Of a stretch of 54,668 nucleotides of DNA, positions 7,292 to 15,380 are shown piece by piece. How positions within the stretch are numbered: the first letter of the stretch is position 1; each line of letters starts with the position of its first letter. The DNA lies in NCBI GenBank assembly GCA_965371445.1, contig CBDUYN010000051.1, positions 1 through 54,668 on the forward strand. Direction: 5' to 3'. This stretch comes from DASWIG01 sp965371445. Its GTDB lineage: Bacteria; Acidobacteriota; Thermoanaerobaculia; Multivoradales; J023. The position numbers were made by a program, and so were the translations under genes. The notes under the pieces are model-generated. The model saw only the letters and a list, made by a program, of their open reading frames with translations, was not told where the DNA came from and searched no databases.

Positions 7292-8620
7292 TCAAAGCCC
7301 CGCCGCCCGCGCGAACGCCTTGCCGCGTTCCTCGAAGTTGCGAAACGCGCCGTAGCTCGGCGCCGCGGGCGAAAGCAGGACGACGCCGCCCGCCGGTGTC
7401 TTGCGTCGTGCCCAGCCCACCGCCTCCTCGAGGTCCGCCGCCTCGAGCAACTCGGGACGCGCGGCCCCGAGCGAGCGTAGCTCGGCGGCGATCCGCCGTC
7501 CCGAGTCCGGCAGGGTGGCCACCGCCTCGACACCCTCCGCGACGAGAAACCGCGCCAGCTCGCCGTAGTCAAGGCCACGGTCGTACCCCCCGAGGAGCAC
7601 CGTCGTCGGACGTGACGCGTAGGTTCGGAGCGCCGCCATCGCCGACTGCGGTGTCGTCGAGATCGAGTCGTCGACATAAAGGACGCCGTCCCTCTCGCCC
7701 ACCGGGCAGAGCCGGTGCGGCAGGCCGCGGAAGGCGGTGAGGGCCGGCACCGTCTTGGCGGCGTCGTGGCCCAGGCATTCGACCGCCGCGAGCGCCGCGC
7801 AGGCGTTCTCGTGGTTGTGGTGTCCCGTAAGAGCCATCCGGGAGACGTCGACGAGCGTCCGGCGACCGCGTCGCAGCGCGCCGCCCTCGACGTGAAAGCC
7901 CGCGCGGTCGTTGAAGTAGACAGCGCCTTTCACGTCGCCCAGGAGCTCCTTGGTCTCCTGGTCGGTCCGGTTGAGGACCGCCTGGCCCCGGTCGAGGCCG
8001 TTCACCAGGCGGACCTTGTCGCGGTAGTAGGTCTCGACGTCGCCGTGCCAGTCGAGGTGCTCGGGGTAGAGGTTCAAGAGCACCGCGACGTCGGGGTCGG
8101 CGTCAAGGTCTGCCGTCTGATAGCTGGAGAGCTCGACCACCCAGGCGGTCGGCTCCCGCTCGGGCTCGTCGAGGAGCGGCCGGCCGATGTTGCCCCGCAG
8201 CTCCACCTCCTCGCCCGCCGCGCGCAGCAGGTGGGCGAGAATCGACGCCGTCGTCGACTTGCCCTTCGTGCCGGTGACGGCGAGGACGCGTCCTGGCCGC
8301 GGCTCGGCAAACCACAACCGCGTCGCCGAGGTGACGGTGACGCCGCGGCGGCGAAGCGCCTCGACCTGCGGACGGTAGAGGCCGATCCCCGGCGACTTGA
8401 CGACGACGTCGAAGCCGTCGAGCGCGGCGACGGCGTCGGGACCCGTCACCAGCTCGGCGCCGCAGGCGTCGGTCAGGGTCTCGGACGTCGGCGGCGCCTC
8501 GTCGACGATCGTTATCGGCTGCTCCGGCAGCACGCGCCGGAGGGCACGCAGCGTCGCGCGCCCTTCGCGGCCGAAGCCCCAAAGGGCGACGCGGCGTGTG
8601 TCGAGGTCCCGCAGACGCAT
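7292..8620 (-). CDS. murD2: MurD2-type UDP-N-acetylmuramoyl-L-alanine ligase
   Basis: A 442-residue Mur ligase. The Rossmann N-terminus has VALWGFGREGRATLRAL; the central ATPase domain has the P-loop GTKGKSTTAS (residues about 117-126); family residues appear in LNLYPEHLDWHG and MTGHHNHENACAAL-like stretches. The C-terminal domain contains LLGGYDRGLDY. It ligates glutamate to UDP-MurNAc-L-Ala in the cytoplasm. Because its start codon overlaps the stop of the MurL gene (TGATG at 8622-8618), I assign it to the MurD2 branch, which adds L-Glu rather than D-Glu. Ordinary MurD is the alternative if the MurL call is wrong. No other mur gene is nearby. Confidence 0.8.
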   Translation of the reverse strand: MRLRDLDTRRVALWGFGREGRATLRALRRVLPEQPITIVDEAPPTSETLTDACGAELVTGPDAVAALDGFDVVVKSPGIGLYRPQVEALRRRGVTVTSATRLWFAEPRPGRVLAVTGTKGKSTTASILAHLLRAAGEEVELRGNIGRPLLDEPEREPTAWVVELSSYQTADLDADPDVAVLLNLYPEHLDWHGDVETYYRDKVRLVNGLDRGQAVLNRTDQETKELLGDVKGAVYFNDRAGFHVEGGALRRGRRTLVDVSRMALTGHHNHENACAALAAVECLGHDAAKTVPALTAFRGLPHRLCPVGERDGVLYVDDSISTTPQSAMAALRTYASRPTTVLLGGYDRGLDYGELARFLVAEGVEAVATLPDSGRRIAAELRSLGAARPELLEAADLEEAVGWARRKTPAGGVVLLSPAAPSYGAFRNFEERGKAFARAAGL

Positions 8621-10017
8621 CACGCCGGGCTCCGCGGCGGCGGGATCCGCGGCAGCATCTGCCGGTAGCGGTCCGGCAAGGTTTCGAGAGACGCCGGCGA
8701 GAGATGCTCGCCGAGCGGACGCGCCGGCGAGACGCGCGGCCGCAGACGCTTTATGACCGCGTCGTCGCGCCACCCGGGCGAGGCGGCGAGGTGGGCGAGC
8801 GCCGCCCGGCACTCCTCGACCTCGCCGACGCATTCGAAGGGCTTGTGCCCGCCGATCTCCAGAAGGTCCGCGAAGCCCTGCTCCTGCGCCGGATCGTCGA
8901 GCAGGTTGCCGCCGAAGATCCGGATCAGCTCGTCGCGCGCCAGGAAAGGCGCCAGGGCGAGGAAGACGAAGCGGCACTTCGGACAGTCGCGGCACCAGCG
9001 TCGGCCGCGCCGCGGCTCGTCGAGGCGAAACGCCGTGTTACAGCTGCGAAAGACCTCGTGGTAGCCGCGCGTCACGCGGCTGAACGCGGCCGCGATCGCC
9101 ACCTCGGAAAGCGGACGTAGAAAGGAGAAGTAACGAAAACCCGGCAGCATCTCCCGTTCGTTGAGCTCGCCGAAGTCGCGCTCGAACTCACTCGATTTCG
9201 AGTACTGGTGATTGATCGACTGTCCCTTCCAGGAGAGGTTTGCCTCGTCGGCCGAGCGTTCGTTCGAGAGCGCCGCGGCGTCGAAGCCGTAGAGGACGGC
9301 CGAGGTGGCGAGCAGAAAGGCGATGATCGCCGAGATCGGCACGTGGCCGTTGATCGCGCCGCGTTCGTTCAGCTCCAGGAGCGCCGGCGAGATTCGCCGG
9401 GAGACGACGAGGCGCTCGACACCCGCGACGCGGGCGGTCTCGCGGATCGGCGCGTAGTCGCCGACCGAGAAGAGCACCATGGGCTCGCCCGCCGTCTTCA
9501 AGGCCTCGATCGTCACCACCGAGTCCTTGCCGCCGCCCACGGGGACCGCGGTTCGCCGCGGCAGGGCGAGCGGCACGGGCCGGGCCTCGACGGCATCCCG
9601 CGCGGGGAAGCGGATCCGTCCGCGCAGGTCGAGGTCGTTCTTGTAGGCGAGCTCTCCGAGGCCGAGGAGGTAGAGCTTGTCGAGGAAGCTCGCGGTCGAC
9701 GCCGCGAGCCCGCCGGTCTCGACCACGATCTCCGGCGCCCGTGTCTCTGAAGACGGTGCCTCCGGGGACAGTGCCGCCTTGTAGTAGCTGATCCCGGCGA
9801 CGAGGTGGAGATGCCTCAGGCAGCGGTCGAGGGCGGCTCGGCCCGCCTCGTCGGCGGGCATGGATCCGCCGGCGAAGGTGACCTCCTCGGTGAAGCGGTG
9901 GGAGCCGTCGTCGAAAGCGTAGTCGAGGCGTGCCGTCATCGCCGCCTCGTCGAAGCCGTAGGAGACGAAACGGAAGGCGCGGACCGCGGACGCGTCGAAC
10001 CTCATGGTGGCCGGCAT
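8620..10017 (-). CDS. murL: MurL, UDP-MurNAc-L-alanyl-L-glutamate epimerase
   Basis: A 465-residue cytosolic enzyme that converts the terminal L-Glu of UDP-MurNAc-L-Ala-L-Glu to D-Glu using ATP, as characterised in Xanthomonas. The sequence shows the PP-loop-like PVGGGKDSVV (about residues 169-178), the SNERSADEANLSW block, and a cysteine-rich patch CRDCPKCRFVF. Length and motif order match MurL. The start is uncertain: ATG 10017 (MPATMRF) and ATG 10005 (MRFDAS) are both possible and neither has a strong ribosome binding site; the frame open to 10149 crosses the promoter region of the divergent gene. Its stop overlaps the murD2 start, giving a compact two-gene operon. Confidence 0.85.
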   Translation of the reverse strand: MPATMRFDASAVRAFRFVSYGFDEAAMTARLDYAFDDGSHRFTEEVTFAGGSMPADEAGRAALDRCLRHLHLVAGISYYKAALSPEAPSSETRAPEIVVETGGLAASTASFLDKLYLLGLGELAYKNDLDLRGRIRFPARDAVEARPVPLALPRRTAVPVGGGKDSVVTIEALKTAGEPMVLFSVGDYAPIRETARVAGVERLVVSRRISPALLELNERGAINGHVPISAIIAFLLATSAVLYGFDAAALSNERSADEANLSWKGQSINHQYSKSSEFERDFGELNEREMLPGFRYFSFLRPLSEVAIAAAFSRVTRGYHEVFRSCNTAFRLDEPRRGRRWCRDCPKCRFVFLALAPFLARDELIRIFGGNLLDDPAQEQGFADLLEIGGHKPFECVGEVEECRAALAHLAASPGWRDDAVIKRLRPRVSPARPLGEHLSPASLETLPDRYRQMLPRIPPPRSPA

Positions 10018-10137
10018 CTTAGCAGCACCAAGTGTGAGCCATTCCACAAAAACGCTGTGACTCCTGCCATAGCCCGGCGGCAAGATATTTGCTTGGATAC
10101 ATAGGTTGAGGGGGCAAACGACCACCGAGGAGAGAGC

Positions 10138-11376
10138 ATGAAAGCCCACCGATGGATCCTTCCGACGATACTGCTACTGGCCTCTGTCGCGATGCCCGCC
10201 CTCGCCGACGACGGCGAGTGCTCCTGTAGCTACAGCGAGCTGACCCTGGTCTACAACGGCGACGAAGCCGCCGAGGTGTCGGTGCAGCAAACCGTCCGAG
10301 GCGGCAAGAACGAGACGATCTTCAATGAAGAAGTCGAACCCGGCGAAGAATTCACCCTCGTAGGAGCCGACGACGGGAAGCTCGGCCCGACGGTGCGCAT
10401 CCGGGTCAACGGCAAGATGAACACGACGATCCGCACCAACTGCTCCGTCGATCTCGAAGAGGGCTACACGCGCGGGGACTTTACGGTGGTCGAGGCGGAA
10501 GAGGCCGAGTGTGACGGCGAAGACGACGGCGAAGACGAGTGCGAAGACGACGGCGAAGACGAGTGCGAAGACGACGGTGAAGACGACGGTGAGGACGACG
10601 GTGAGGACGACGGCGAAGACGACGGCGAAGAGGATCCCGACTGTGACGAATGCGAAGGTCAGGTCTCGGAGCTGACGCTCGCCTACCACGGTGAGCTTCC
10701 CGCCCAGATCAGGGTCACCCAGCGGGTGAAGAATGACCACCGGGTGTTGATCTACAACGAGCTTCACGAGACCCGCGAGCGCAACGTCACGATCGAGGGC
10801 GCCAACTCGAAGGGGACCCTCGGACCGAAGATCCGCCTCGTGGTGGACGGCCACGTGGCCGGACGGATGCACACAAGCTGTGAGGAAGCGATCGGCCCCG
10901 GCCTCCGATCGGGTCCCTTTGAGGTGATCGAGGGCTACAGCCGCAAGGGCGGCCGGCTCTGTCCGCTCACCGAGGACGGCGAAGACGGCGGCGGCGACGG
11001 TGCCGAGCCCGACTGCGCCGCGTGCGACGGCCAGGTCACCGACCTCGCACTGCGCTACAACGGCGACGCGAAGAAGGCCCACGTCGAGGTCACGCAGCGC
11101 ATCCAGGGCGTCGAGGTGACGATCTTCGACGAGCTCGTCGCCCAGGGCGACTCCTTCTCGGTCTACGGCGTCAGCAAGCAGGAGACGCTCGGTCCGTGGA
11201 TTCGGATCTACGTCGAAGGCGAGCGGGTGGGGGCGATCCACACCAGCTGCTCCGAGCCCATCGGCGCGGGCCTGGTCCTGGGCGACTTCGAAGTCATTGA
11301 CGGTTCCAGCCGCAACGGCGGCCGCCTCTGTCCCCTGCCGGCCGGGGAAGAGGAAGATCCGGAGACCGGCGGATGA
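10138..11376 (+). CDS. Secreted protein with three homologous beta-domains and acidic linkers
   Basis: A 412-residue exported protein with a clear signal peptide (ILLLASVAMPALADD). Three repeats of about 90 residues follow the pattern: a Cys pair, SELTLxYNGD, a V(T/Q)QR/T strand, IFNE or IYNE, a GxLGPxIRIxV strand, IHTSCSxPIGxGL, and FEVIxGxSRxGGRLCP. The first two are separated by a run of DDGED tetrads and pentads (10511-10632), the second and third by a shorter acidic linker. The acidic tract suggests Ca2+ binding or an extended spacer. The domain resembles one I recall as DUF7467 in bacterial surface proteins. ATG 10138 follows GAGGAGAGAGC. Paired Cys residues in each repeat may form disulphides. 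Confidence 0.75.
   Translation: MKAHRWILPTILLLASVAMPALADDGECSCSYSELTLVYNGDEAAEVSVQQTVRGGKNETIFNEEVEPGEEFTLVGADDGKLGPTVRIRVNGKMNTTIRTNCSVDLEEGYTRGDFTVVEAEEAECDGEDDGEDECEDDGEDECEDDGEDDGEDDGEDDGEDDGEEDPDCDECEGQVSELTLAYHGELPAQIRVTQRVKNDHRVLIYNELHETRERNVTIEGANSKGTLGPKIRLVVDGHVAGRMHTSCEEAIGPGLRSGPFEVIEGYSRKGGRLCPLTEDGEDGGGDGAEPDCAACDGQVTDLALRYNGDAKKAHVEVTQRIQGVEVTIFDELVAQGDSFSVYGVSKQETLGPWIRIYVEGERVGAIHTSCSEPIGAGLVLGDFEVIDGSSRNGGRLCPLPAGEEEDPETGG
10511..10632 (+). repeat. In-frame acidic tandem repeat
   Basis: Units of GACGGCGAAGAC or GACGAGTGCGAAGAC repeat about ten times and encode alternating DDGED and DECEDDG blocks between the first and second domains of the secreted protein. Such tracts change length easily by slippage. 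Two Cys residues are embedded in the repeat. Confidence 0.8.
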
Positions 11377-11385
11377 TTTGACTGC

Positions 11386-11500
11386 GGACCGCGGGGATCT
11401 TGCTGCTCCGTCCCCGCGGTCCCCGGCTCCTCAGTACCTTCCCTTCGGGGCTGCGGTGTGTGTCCTTGTCCTCTTGCCCACCGCAGCCCCTTATCTTTTT
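11386..11500 (+). terminator. Two consecutive stem-loops, second an intrinsic terminator
   Basis: GGACCGCGGGGA (11386-11397) pairs perfectly with TCCCCGCGGTCC (11411-11422). A second perfect 12-bp stem, GGGGCTGCGGTG (11447-11458) with CACCGCAGCCCC (11479-11490), is followed at once by TTATCTTTTT, the usual signature of factor-independent termination. Together they end the secreted-protein transcript. The 11377-11620 gap holds nothing else I recognise apart from the ribosome binding site of the next gene. Confidence 0.7.
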
Positions 11501-11620
11501 CTCTTCGCCCACGATGGCTGGGTGAAAAAGTTGGGCGATGGATGATCCGTTTCGGCGCCGTTTTACGCGTCCTTTCCCACGAGCCACCTCCCCGTTCGGA
11601 GGCGGAAAGGAGCCGGCGCT

Positions 11621-12766
11621 TTGTTGTTGACCACGCCCGTTGAAACCGGAGCCTCTTTGAAGACGCTTGTGCTGACCGACCTGGTGCGTTCGACGCATCT
11701 GATCGAGGAGCTGGGCGACAGCCGGACGGCCGAGCTGTTTGCGCGCCACGACGCCATGGCCCGGGAGCTCGTCGCGTGCCACGAAGGGTTGGAAATCGAC
11801 AAGGCGGACGGTTTCTTGCTGCTTTTTGACCGACCGCTGGGCGCGGTGTGCTTCGCGCTCGCCTACCACGAGGAGCTGGCGCGCTGGGGCGAAGAATCGG
11901 GAATCGAGCTGGCGGCTCGGGTCGGCATCCATCTCGGCGAGGTGTTCTTGCGCACCAACCCGTCCGAGCACGTGGCACGAGGGGCGAAGCCGATCGAGGT
12001 GGAGGGCCTGGCCAAGCCGATCGCCGCGCGGCTGATGTCGCTCGCCGAGGGCCACCAGACGCTCCTGACCCGCGGCGCTTTTGAGCTCGCCCGCCGCGCC
12101 GCGGTCGATCGGGCGCTTCTGGGCCCGCAGGTCTCCTGGGTCTGCCACGGCGCCTACCGGGTCGCGGGGTTGGAGCTGCCGTTGCGGATCTTCGAGGTCG
12201 GTGTCGAGGGCTTCGCTCCGTTGACTCCCCCCGCCGACACCGCCAAGGCGCGCCAGGCCCAGGGAGAGGGGACGCTTGCGATGCAAGTCGACTCCCACCG
12301 GCTCTCCGAGGAGGCTTATAAGCTACGTTCCCGGTCCCGCGAAGAGCCGAAGGCCCGAGAAGCTCAGATCACCGGCGGCGGGCCTTTGGCCGCGGCACAC
12401 CGCGGCGCCGCGGTCCCGGACGCCGCGCCCCCGGCCCGCTGGCGGTGGTGGGCGGCGGCGTTGGCGGCGGTCGTGATCGTCGTCCTCGTCCAGGAGCATC
12501 GAATCGCGCGTGTGAGCCGGGACGCCGGACAGATGGCCGAACGCGCCGCCCAGGCCGAGCGGCACGCCGTGGAGCTTTCCCGGCTCCTGAGGAGCCTCGT
12601 CGCCAGCGGCTCCGGGGACGGCCTGGCCCGCGAGCCGAGGAGCGTCTTGCGCGAAGGCGCGGCGGCCGGCTCCCGGGAGTTGGTCGTCCTCTACCCGCTG
12701 TCCGGCTCGTGCGTGGAGGCCGGATCGTCGTCGACGTCCCGGATCTCCAAGACCAGCGGACAGTGA
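11621..12766 (+). CDS. Class III nucleotidyl cyclase-like membrane protein
   Basis: A 381-residue protein. Residues 15-200 form a cyclase homology domain: LTDLVRST carries the first metal Asp, EIDKADGFLLLF the second, and RVGIHLGEV follows. The expected VNxAAR transition-state motif reads KPIAARL, so the Asn is replaced by Pro while the Arg is kept. A single membrane helix (WWAAALAAVVIVVLV, about residues 283-300) precedes a short coiled coil. The start is TTG 11621 behind GGAAAGGAG. The last 76 bases overlap the tail of the convergent gene, and the C-terminus is low in structure, so it may be truncated. It could make cAMP or act as an inactive sensor. Confidence 0.7.
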   Translation: MLLTTPVETGASLKTLVLTDLVRSTHLIEELGDSRTAELFARHDAMARELVACHEGLEIDKADGFLLLFDRPLGAVCFALAYHEELARWGEESGIELAARVGIHLGEVFLRTNPSEHVARGAKPIEVEGLAKPIAARLMSLAEGHQTLLTRGAFELARRAAVDRALLGPQVSWVCHGAYRVAGLELPLRIFEVGVEGFAPLTPPADTAKARQAQGEGTLAMQVDSHRLSEEAYKLRSRSREEPKAREAQITGGGPLAAAHRGAAVPDAAPPARWRWWAAALAAVVIVVLVQEHRIARVSRDAGQMAERAAQAERHAVELSRLLRSLVASGSGDGLAREPRSVLREGAAAGSRELVVLYPLSGSCVEAGSSSTSRISKTSGQ

Positions 12767-13770
12767 TCCGAAAGCCTCTCATAGGCGGCGGGAAGCGTCT
12801 CGGCGTCGGCACAGTCGAGGACAGCGCAGTATCCCGTCACGGTGACGCTCTGCGCCGCCTCCGACATCCCGGCCGACGTCACGATGTGGTCGAGCACGCC
12901 GCCGTGCCCCCGGTAATACTCCGTGCAATTCGGCCGGCTCGGCAACGGCCGGTAGGCCGGCGCGAGCTCCTCGACGAAGCTCTCGAGCTCCTCGGCCGCC
13001 GTCACCGCCGTCCCCTCGCGTCGTCCCATGGTGTTGTAGTCGCCGATCGCCACGACGTCGGCGTCGGTCTCGAGGATCGGCCGTCCGTCGACCTGGACCG
13101 CGGCGAGGCGCGCCAGGGCGGCCCGGCGGGTCCGGAAGTCGCGTTCGCCCGTACCGCTGTCGAGGTGAAGCGAGAGGACGTGGAAGTCGACGCCGCCGTC
13201 GGTACGGACCCGGGCGTAGCGGCCGGGACGCATCCTCTGGACGCAGGCGTCGGATGAGTCCTCGGCGCGGCCGTTGAGCTCCCAGACGTCCTGGGCCTCT
13301 TCCACCGTCACCCGCTGGCTGTTCCACAGGAAGCCGACGCGCTGCGACTGCGTGGTGCCGCAGTCCTGGAGGTCGTCGACCCAGGTACCGCCGGTCAGCT
13401 CGTCGAGCTCGGCTTTCAAGTCGAGCATCGCCGCCGCGCCGCCGGCGTCGGTCAGGATCTCTTGGAGGGCGATCAGGTCGACGTCCATCCAGGCGATCGT
13501 GCAGGCGAGCCAGTCGAGGTCGGTGGCCGTGTCCTCGCAGGTCTCGTTGGGGTGGCAACCGCGGGGGAACCAGCGGAGGTTCCAGCTGGCGACGCGCAGG
13601 GCGTCCGGATCGGACGACGGCATCCGCGCGCCCTTCTTGAGCGCCTGGCGGCAGGTCTCGTCGGATTGCCAAACCAGCGCTTCGGAGCCGTCCGGCGGCT
13701 CGTCGGCGAGGGCGAAGGACGGTACGGCGAGGGCGACGAGGAGGGAAAGCGAGTAAGCGAGCGTCCGCAT
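12691..13770 (-). CDS. Secreted endonuclease/exonuclease/phosphatase family protein
   Basis: A 359-residue protein with a signal peptide (SLLVALAVPSFALAD). The metal-dependent phosphoesterase fold is marked by VASWNLRWF (first Asn), LIALQEI (catalytic Glu), FHVLSLHLDSG (His), AIGDYNTM (Asp/Asn pair) and LSDHCPLVLEI (final catalytic Asp-His). All key residues are present. Substrate could be DNA, RNA or a lipid phosphate; export suggests an extracellular nuclease. I set the start at ATG 13770 behind GAGGAAG; an in-frame start at 13824 would overlap the divergent gene. The 3' end overlaps the cyclase-like gene tail to tail. Confidence 0.8.
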   Translation of the reverse strand: MRTLAYSLSLLVALAVPSFALADEPPDGSEALVWQSDETCRQALKKGARMPSSDPDALRVASWNLRWFPRGCHPNETCEDTATDLDWLACTIAWMDVDLIALQEILTDAGGAAAMLDLKAELDELTGGTWVDDLQDCGTTQSQRVGFLWNSQRVTVEEAQDVWELNGRAEDSSDACVQRMRPGRYARVRTDGGVDFHVLSLHLDSGTGERDFRTRRAALARLAAVQVDGRPILETDADVVAIGDYNTMGRREGTAVTAAEELESFVEELAPAYRPLPSRPNCTEYYRGHGGVLDHIVTSAGMSEAAQSVTVTGYCAVLDCADAETLPAAYERLSDHCPLVLEIRDVDDDPASTHEPDSG

Positions 13771-13829
13771 GGTCTTCTTCCTCAAGGACGGTGATTTTCG
13801 GGTACTCTCGGCGCAGGGTAGCACACGCG

Positions 13830-14180
13830 ATGAGCCAGAGATCCACTGCGATTTCCCCCCTCGGTCCCTCCAAGGGGACGGACGTCTACGAGCGTATCTA
13901 CGACGTGGTCCGCGCGATTCCCGAGGGACGCGTCGCGACCTACGGCCAGGTGGCGGCGCTCGCCGGCCTCAAGGGCCACGCCCGCCAGGTCGGCTACGCG
14001 CTCCATGCCCTCGACGACGACGACGTCCCCTGGCAACGGGTGGTGAACGCCCGCGGCGAGATCAGCCCGCGGTCCGACCCTGGCTCGGAGCCCCTTCAAC
14101 GCGTGATGCTGGAGGACGAAGGCGTCGTCTTCGACGAGCGCGGACGGATCCCGCTCCCCCGCTTCCGCTGGGATCCGTAG
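13830..14180 (+). CDS. Alkyltransferase-like (ATL) DNA repair protein
   Basis: A 116-residue protein with the DNA-binding domain of O6-alkylguanine-DNA alkyltransferases: VYERIYDVVRAIPEGRVATYGQVAALAG, then PWQRVVNARGEIS. The active-site PCHR motif is PWQR here, so the acceptor Cys is replaced by Trp, the hallmark of ATL proteins. These bind alkylated guanine and hand it to nucleotide excision repair. I prefer ATG 13830 (MSQRST) over the frame opening at 13791. The first 16 codons include a copy of the GC-rich dispersed repeat (13851-13881), giving ISPLGPSKGT, which is not part of the family. A start near VYER is therefore possible. Confidence 0.8.
   Translation: MSQRSTAISPLGPSKGTDVYERIYDVVRAIPEGRVATYGQVAALAGLKGHARQVGYALHALDDDDVPWQRVVNARGEISPRSDPGSEPLQRVMLEDEGVVFDERGRIPLPRFRWDP
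13851..13881 (+). repeat. GC-rich dispersed repeat, copy 1
   Basis: A 31-base copy reading TTTCCCCCCTCGGTCC then CTCCAAGGGGACGG. It differs from copy 2 (reverse strand) at about three positions. It lies within the first codons of the ATL gene and is translated as ISPLGPSKGT. Confidence 0.65.
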
Positions 14181-14207
14181 GGCAGGCTCCGCTGGTTGGA
14201 GCTTGCC
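14181..14207. terminator. Bidirectional stem-loop between convergent genes
   Basis: GGCAGGCTCC (14181-14190) pairs with GGAGCTTGCC (14198-14207) through ten pairs including one G-T, with a seven-base loop. It fills the 28-base gap between the ATL gene and the opposing secreted-protein gene. Confidence 0.55.
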
Positions 14208-14208
14208 G

Positions 14209-14652
14209 TTAAAGGACGTCGAGGGCGCGGCTCATGAGCCGTGCCGGCACCTTGACGTTGACGTCGACGTCCTCGGTGTCGACGTTGACCTCGAACGAGC
14301 GCCAGGACTTCGACACCTTGATGTACTCGTGACGGCCTTTGACCTCGACGAGGGTACCGCTCGGACAGTCGCGCAGCTCGTCGGCGATCAGCTCCAGGGA
14401 CTCCCGGTAGGGCTCCACCTCGCGGCGTGCTTCGGCCAGCGCGTCGTCGGGGACCACCAGGGGCGCCAGCAGGATCGCGATGTCGAAGAGAAGGGCCGGG
14501 ACCGGCACGTAGACGTCGGGCCCGTCGGCGGTGCGCACGTCGACGGTCACCATCCCCGTGACCGCGATGGTGGCCCCGAAGACGAAGATCGGCGCGAAAA
14601 AAAGGAACAGGGCGAACGCCATGAAACGGCTAAAAGTCCTTCTCTGGGACAT
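14209..14652 (-). CDS. Small exported protein, paralogue of its upstream neighbour
   Basis: A 147-residue protein starting with a hydrophobic signal or anchor (FMAFALFLFFAPIFVFGATIAV). I know no family name. The body aligns with the neighbouring 14808-15380 product: a V-x-V-P-x-x-L strand-helix opening, a charged helix (EVEPYRESLELIADELRDC against MEWGELLEFWQAVKEA), GTLVEVKGRHEYIKV against ATFVTVQTHDEKIEV, and a final NVKVPARLMSRAL against DVKFPLAVIDALL. ATG 14652 has a strong GGAGGT seven bases upstream. The two genes, in the same direction and 155 bases apart, are tandem duplicates. Confidence 0.65.
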   Translation of the reverse strand: MSQRRTFSRFMAFALFLFFAPIFVFGATIAVTGMVTVDVRTADGPDVYVPVPALLFDIAILLAPLVVPDDALAEARREVEPYRESLELIADELRDCPSGTLVEVKGRHEYIKVSKSWRSFEVNVDTEDVDVNVKVPARLMSRALDVL

Positions 14653-14740
14653 CGTATCTACCTCCGTGGACCGTGATGGAGGCCGTCTGGCAGCCTCCTA
14701 CCCAATCATACGACGATCGGTGCCGGTTGTTACGTCGAAT

Positions 14741-14771
14741 CCGTCCCCTTGGGGGGAACGAGGGGGGGAAT
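14741..14771 (-). repeat. GC-rich dispersed repeat, copy 2
   Basis: Minus-strand copy, 31 bases, ATTCCCCCCCTCGTTCCC then CCCAAGGGGACGG. It forms a tandem pair with copy 3, two bases away, in the spacer between the two paralogous secreted-protein genes. Confidence 0.7.
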
Positions 14772-14773
14772 CA

Positions 14774-14805
14774 CCGTCCCCTTGGGGGGAACTGAGGGGG
14801 GAGAT
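14774..14805 (-). repeat. GC-rich dispersed repeat, copy 3
   Basis: Minus-strand copy, 32 bases, ATCTCCCCCCTCAGTTCC then CCCCAAGGGGACGG. It begins almost directly after the stop of the 14808-15380 gene, so it would be transcribed with it. The remainder of the 14653-14807 spacer holds nothing recognisable. Confidence 0.7.
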
Positions 14806-14807
14806 CA

Positions 14808-15380
14808 CTAGCCGTCGGACTCGTTCTTGTCGTCGATCCAGATCTTGACGGTGTCGTTGCCGTCCTTGACCGACACCAGGTGGCCGTAGCCCTCGTTGGC
14901 CAGGGCCTCGATGGCCGCCTCGAAGTTCAGCGTCCCTTCCTCGCCCGAGAGCAGGGCGTCGATCACCGCGAGCGGGAACTTGACGTCGATCTCGGTACCC
15001 CGGTCCCCCACCTCGCTGGTCTGGACCAGCAGGAAGTCGCCCTCCTTCATGACCTCGATCTTCTCGTCGTGGGTCTGGACGGTGACGAACGTGGCCTCCG
15101 GAGCCTCCTTGACGGCCTGCCAGAACTCGAGCAGCTCGCCCCACTCCATGTGCAACTCGTCGAAGGCCACCTCCATCTCGTGATGGACCTCGTGATGGAC
15201 GTCCTCGGGGATCACCGCGAGCGCCGCCCGCACGAGCGAGAGCGGCAGGTTGACCATCACCTGCTCGTCGCCGTTGTCGACCTTGATGTGGATCCACTTG
15301 TCGTCGGTGCCCGACGCCAGGCCGGCGGTGGCAAAGACCAGGGTGAGTATCAGTAGGCTGTTCCAAATCTTCGTCTTCAT
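14808..15380 (-). CDS. Small exported protein of unknown function, tandem paralogue
   Basis: A 190-residue protein with a signal peptide (NSLLILTLVFATAGLASG). The mature part starts DDKWIHIKVDNG and alternates strand-rich and helical segments, ending with a second V-x-V-KDG strand and a C-terminal acidic tail. It is homologous to the 147-residue product at 14209-14652 over about 110 residues and carries an extra C-terminal segment (EAAIEALANEGYGHLVSV). A His-rich HHEVHHEMEV stretch could bind metal, but this is speculation. I set the start at ATG 15380 behind GGAGGTAACC. Probably periplasmic. Confidence 0.7.
   Translation of the reverse strand: MKTKIWNSLLILTLVFATAGLASGTDDKWIHIKVDNGDEQVMVNLPLSLVRAALAVIPEDVHHEVHHEMEVAFDELHMEWGELLEFWQAVKEAPEATFVTVQTHDEKIEVMKEGDFLLVQTSEVGDRGTEIDVKFPLAVIDALLSGEEGTLNFEAAIEALANEGYGHLVSVKDGNDTVKIWIDDKNESDG

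Noticed and set aside
10174..11241. 355-codon minus-strand frame with long runs of Val-Phe-Ala
   Set aside because: It mirrors the acidic repeat protein; the hydrophobic runs are the reverse reading of the DDGED tract, not membrane helices.
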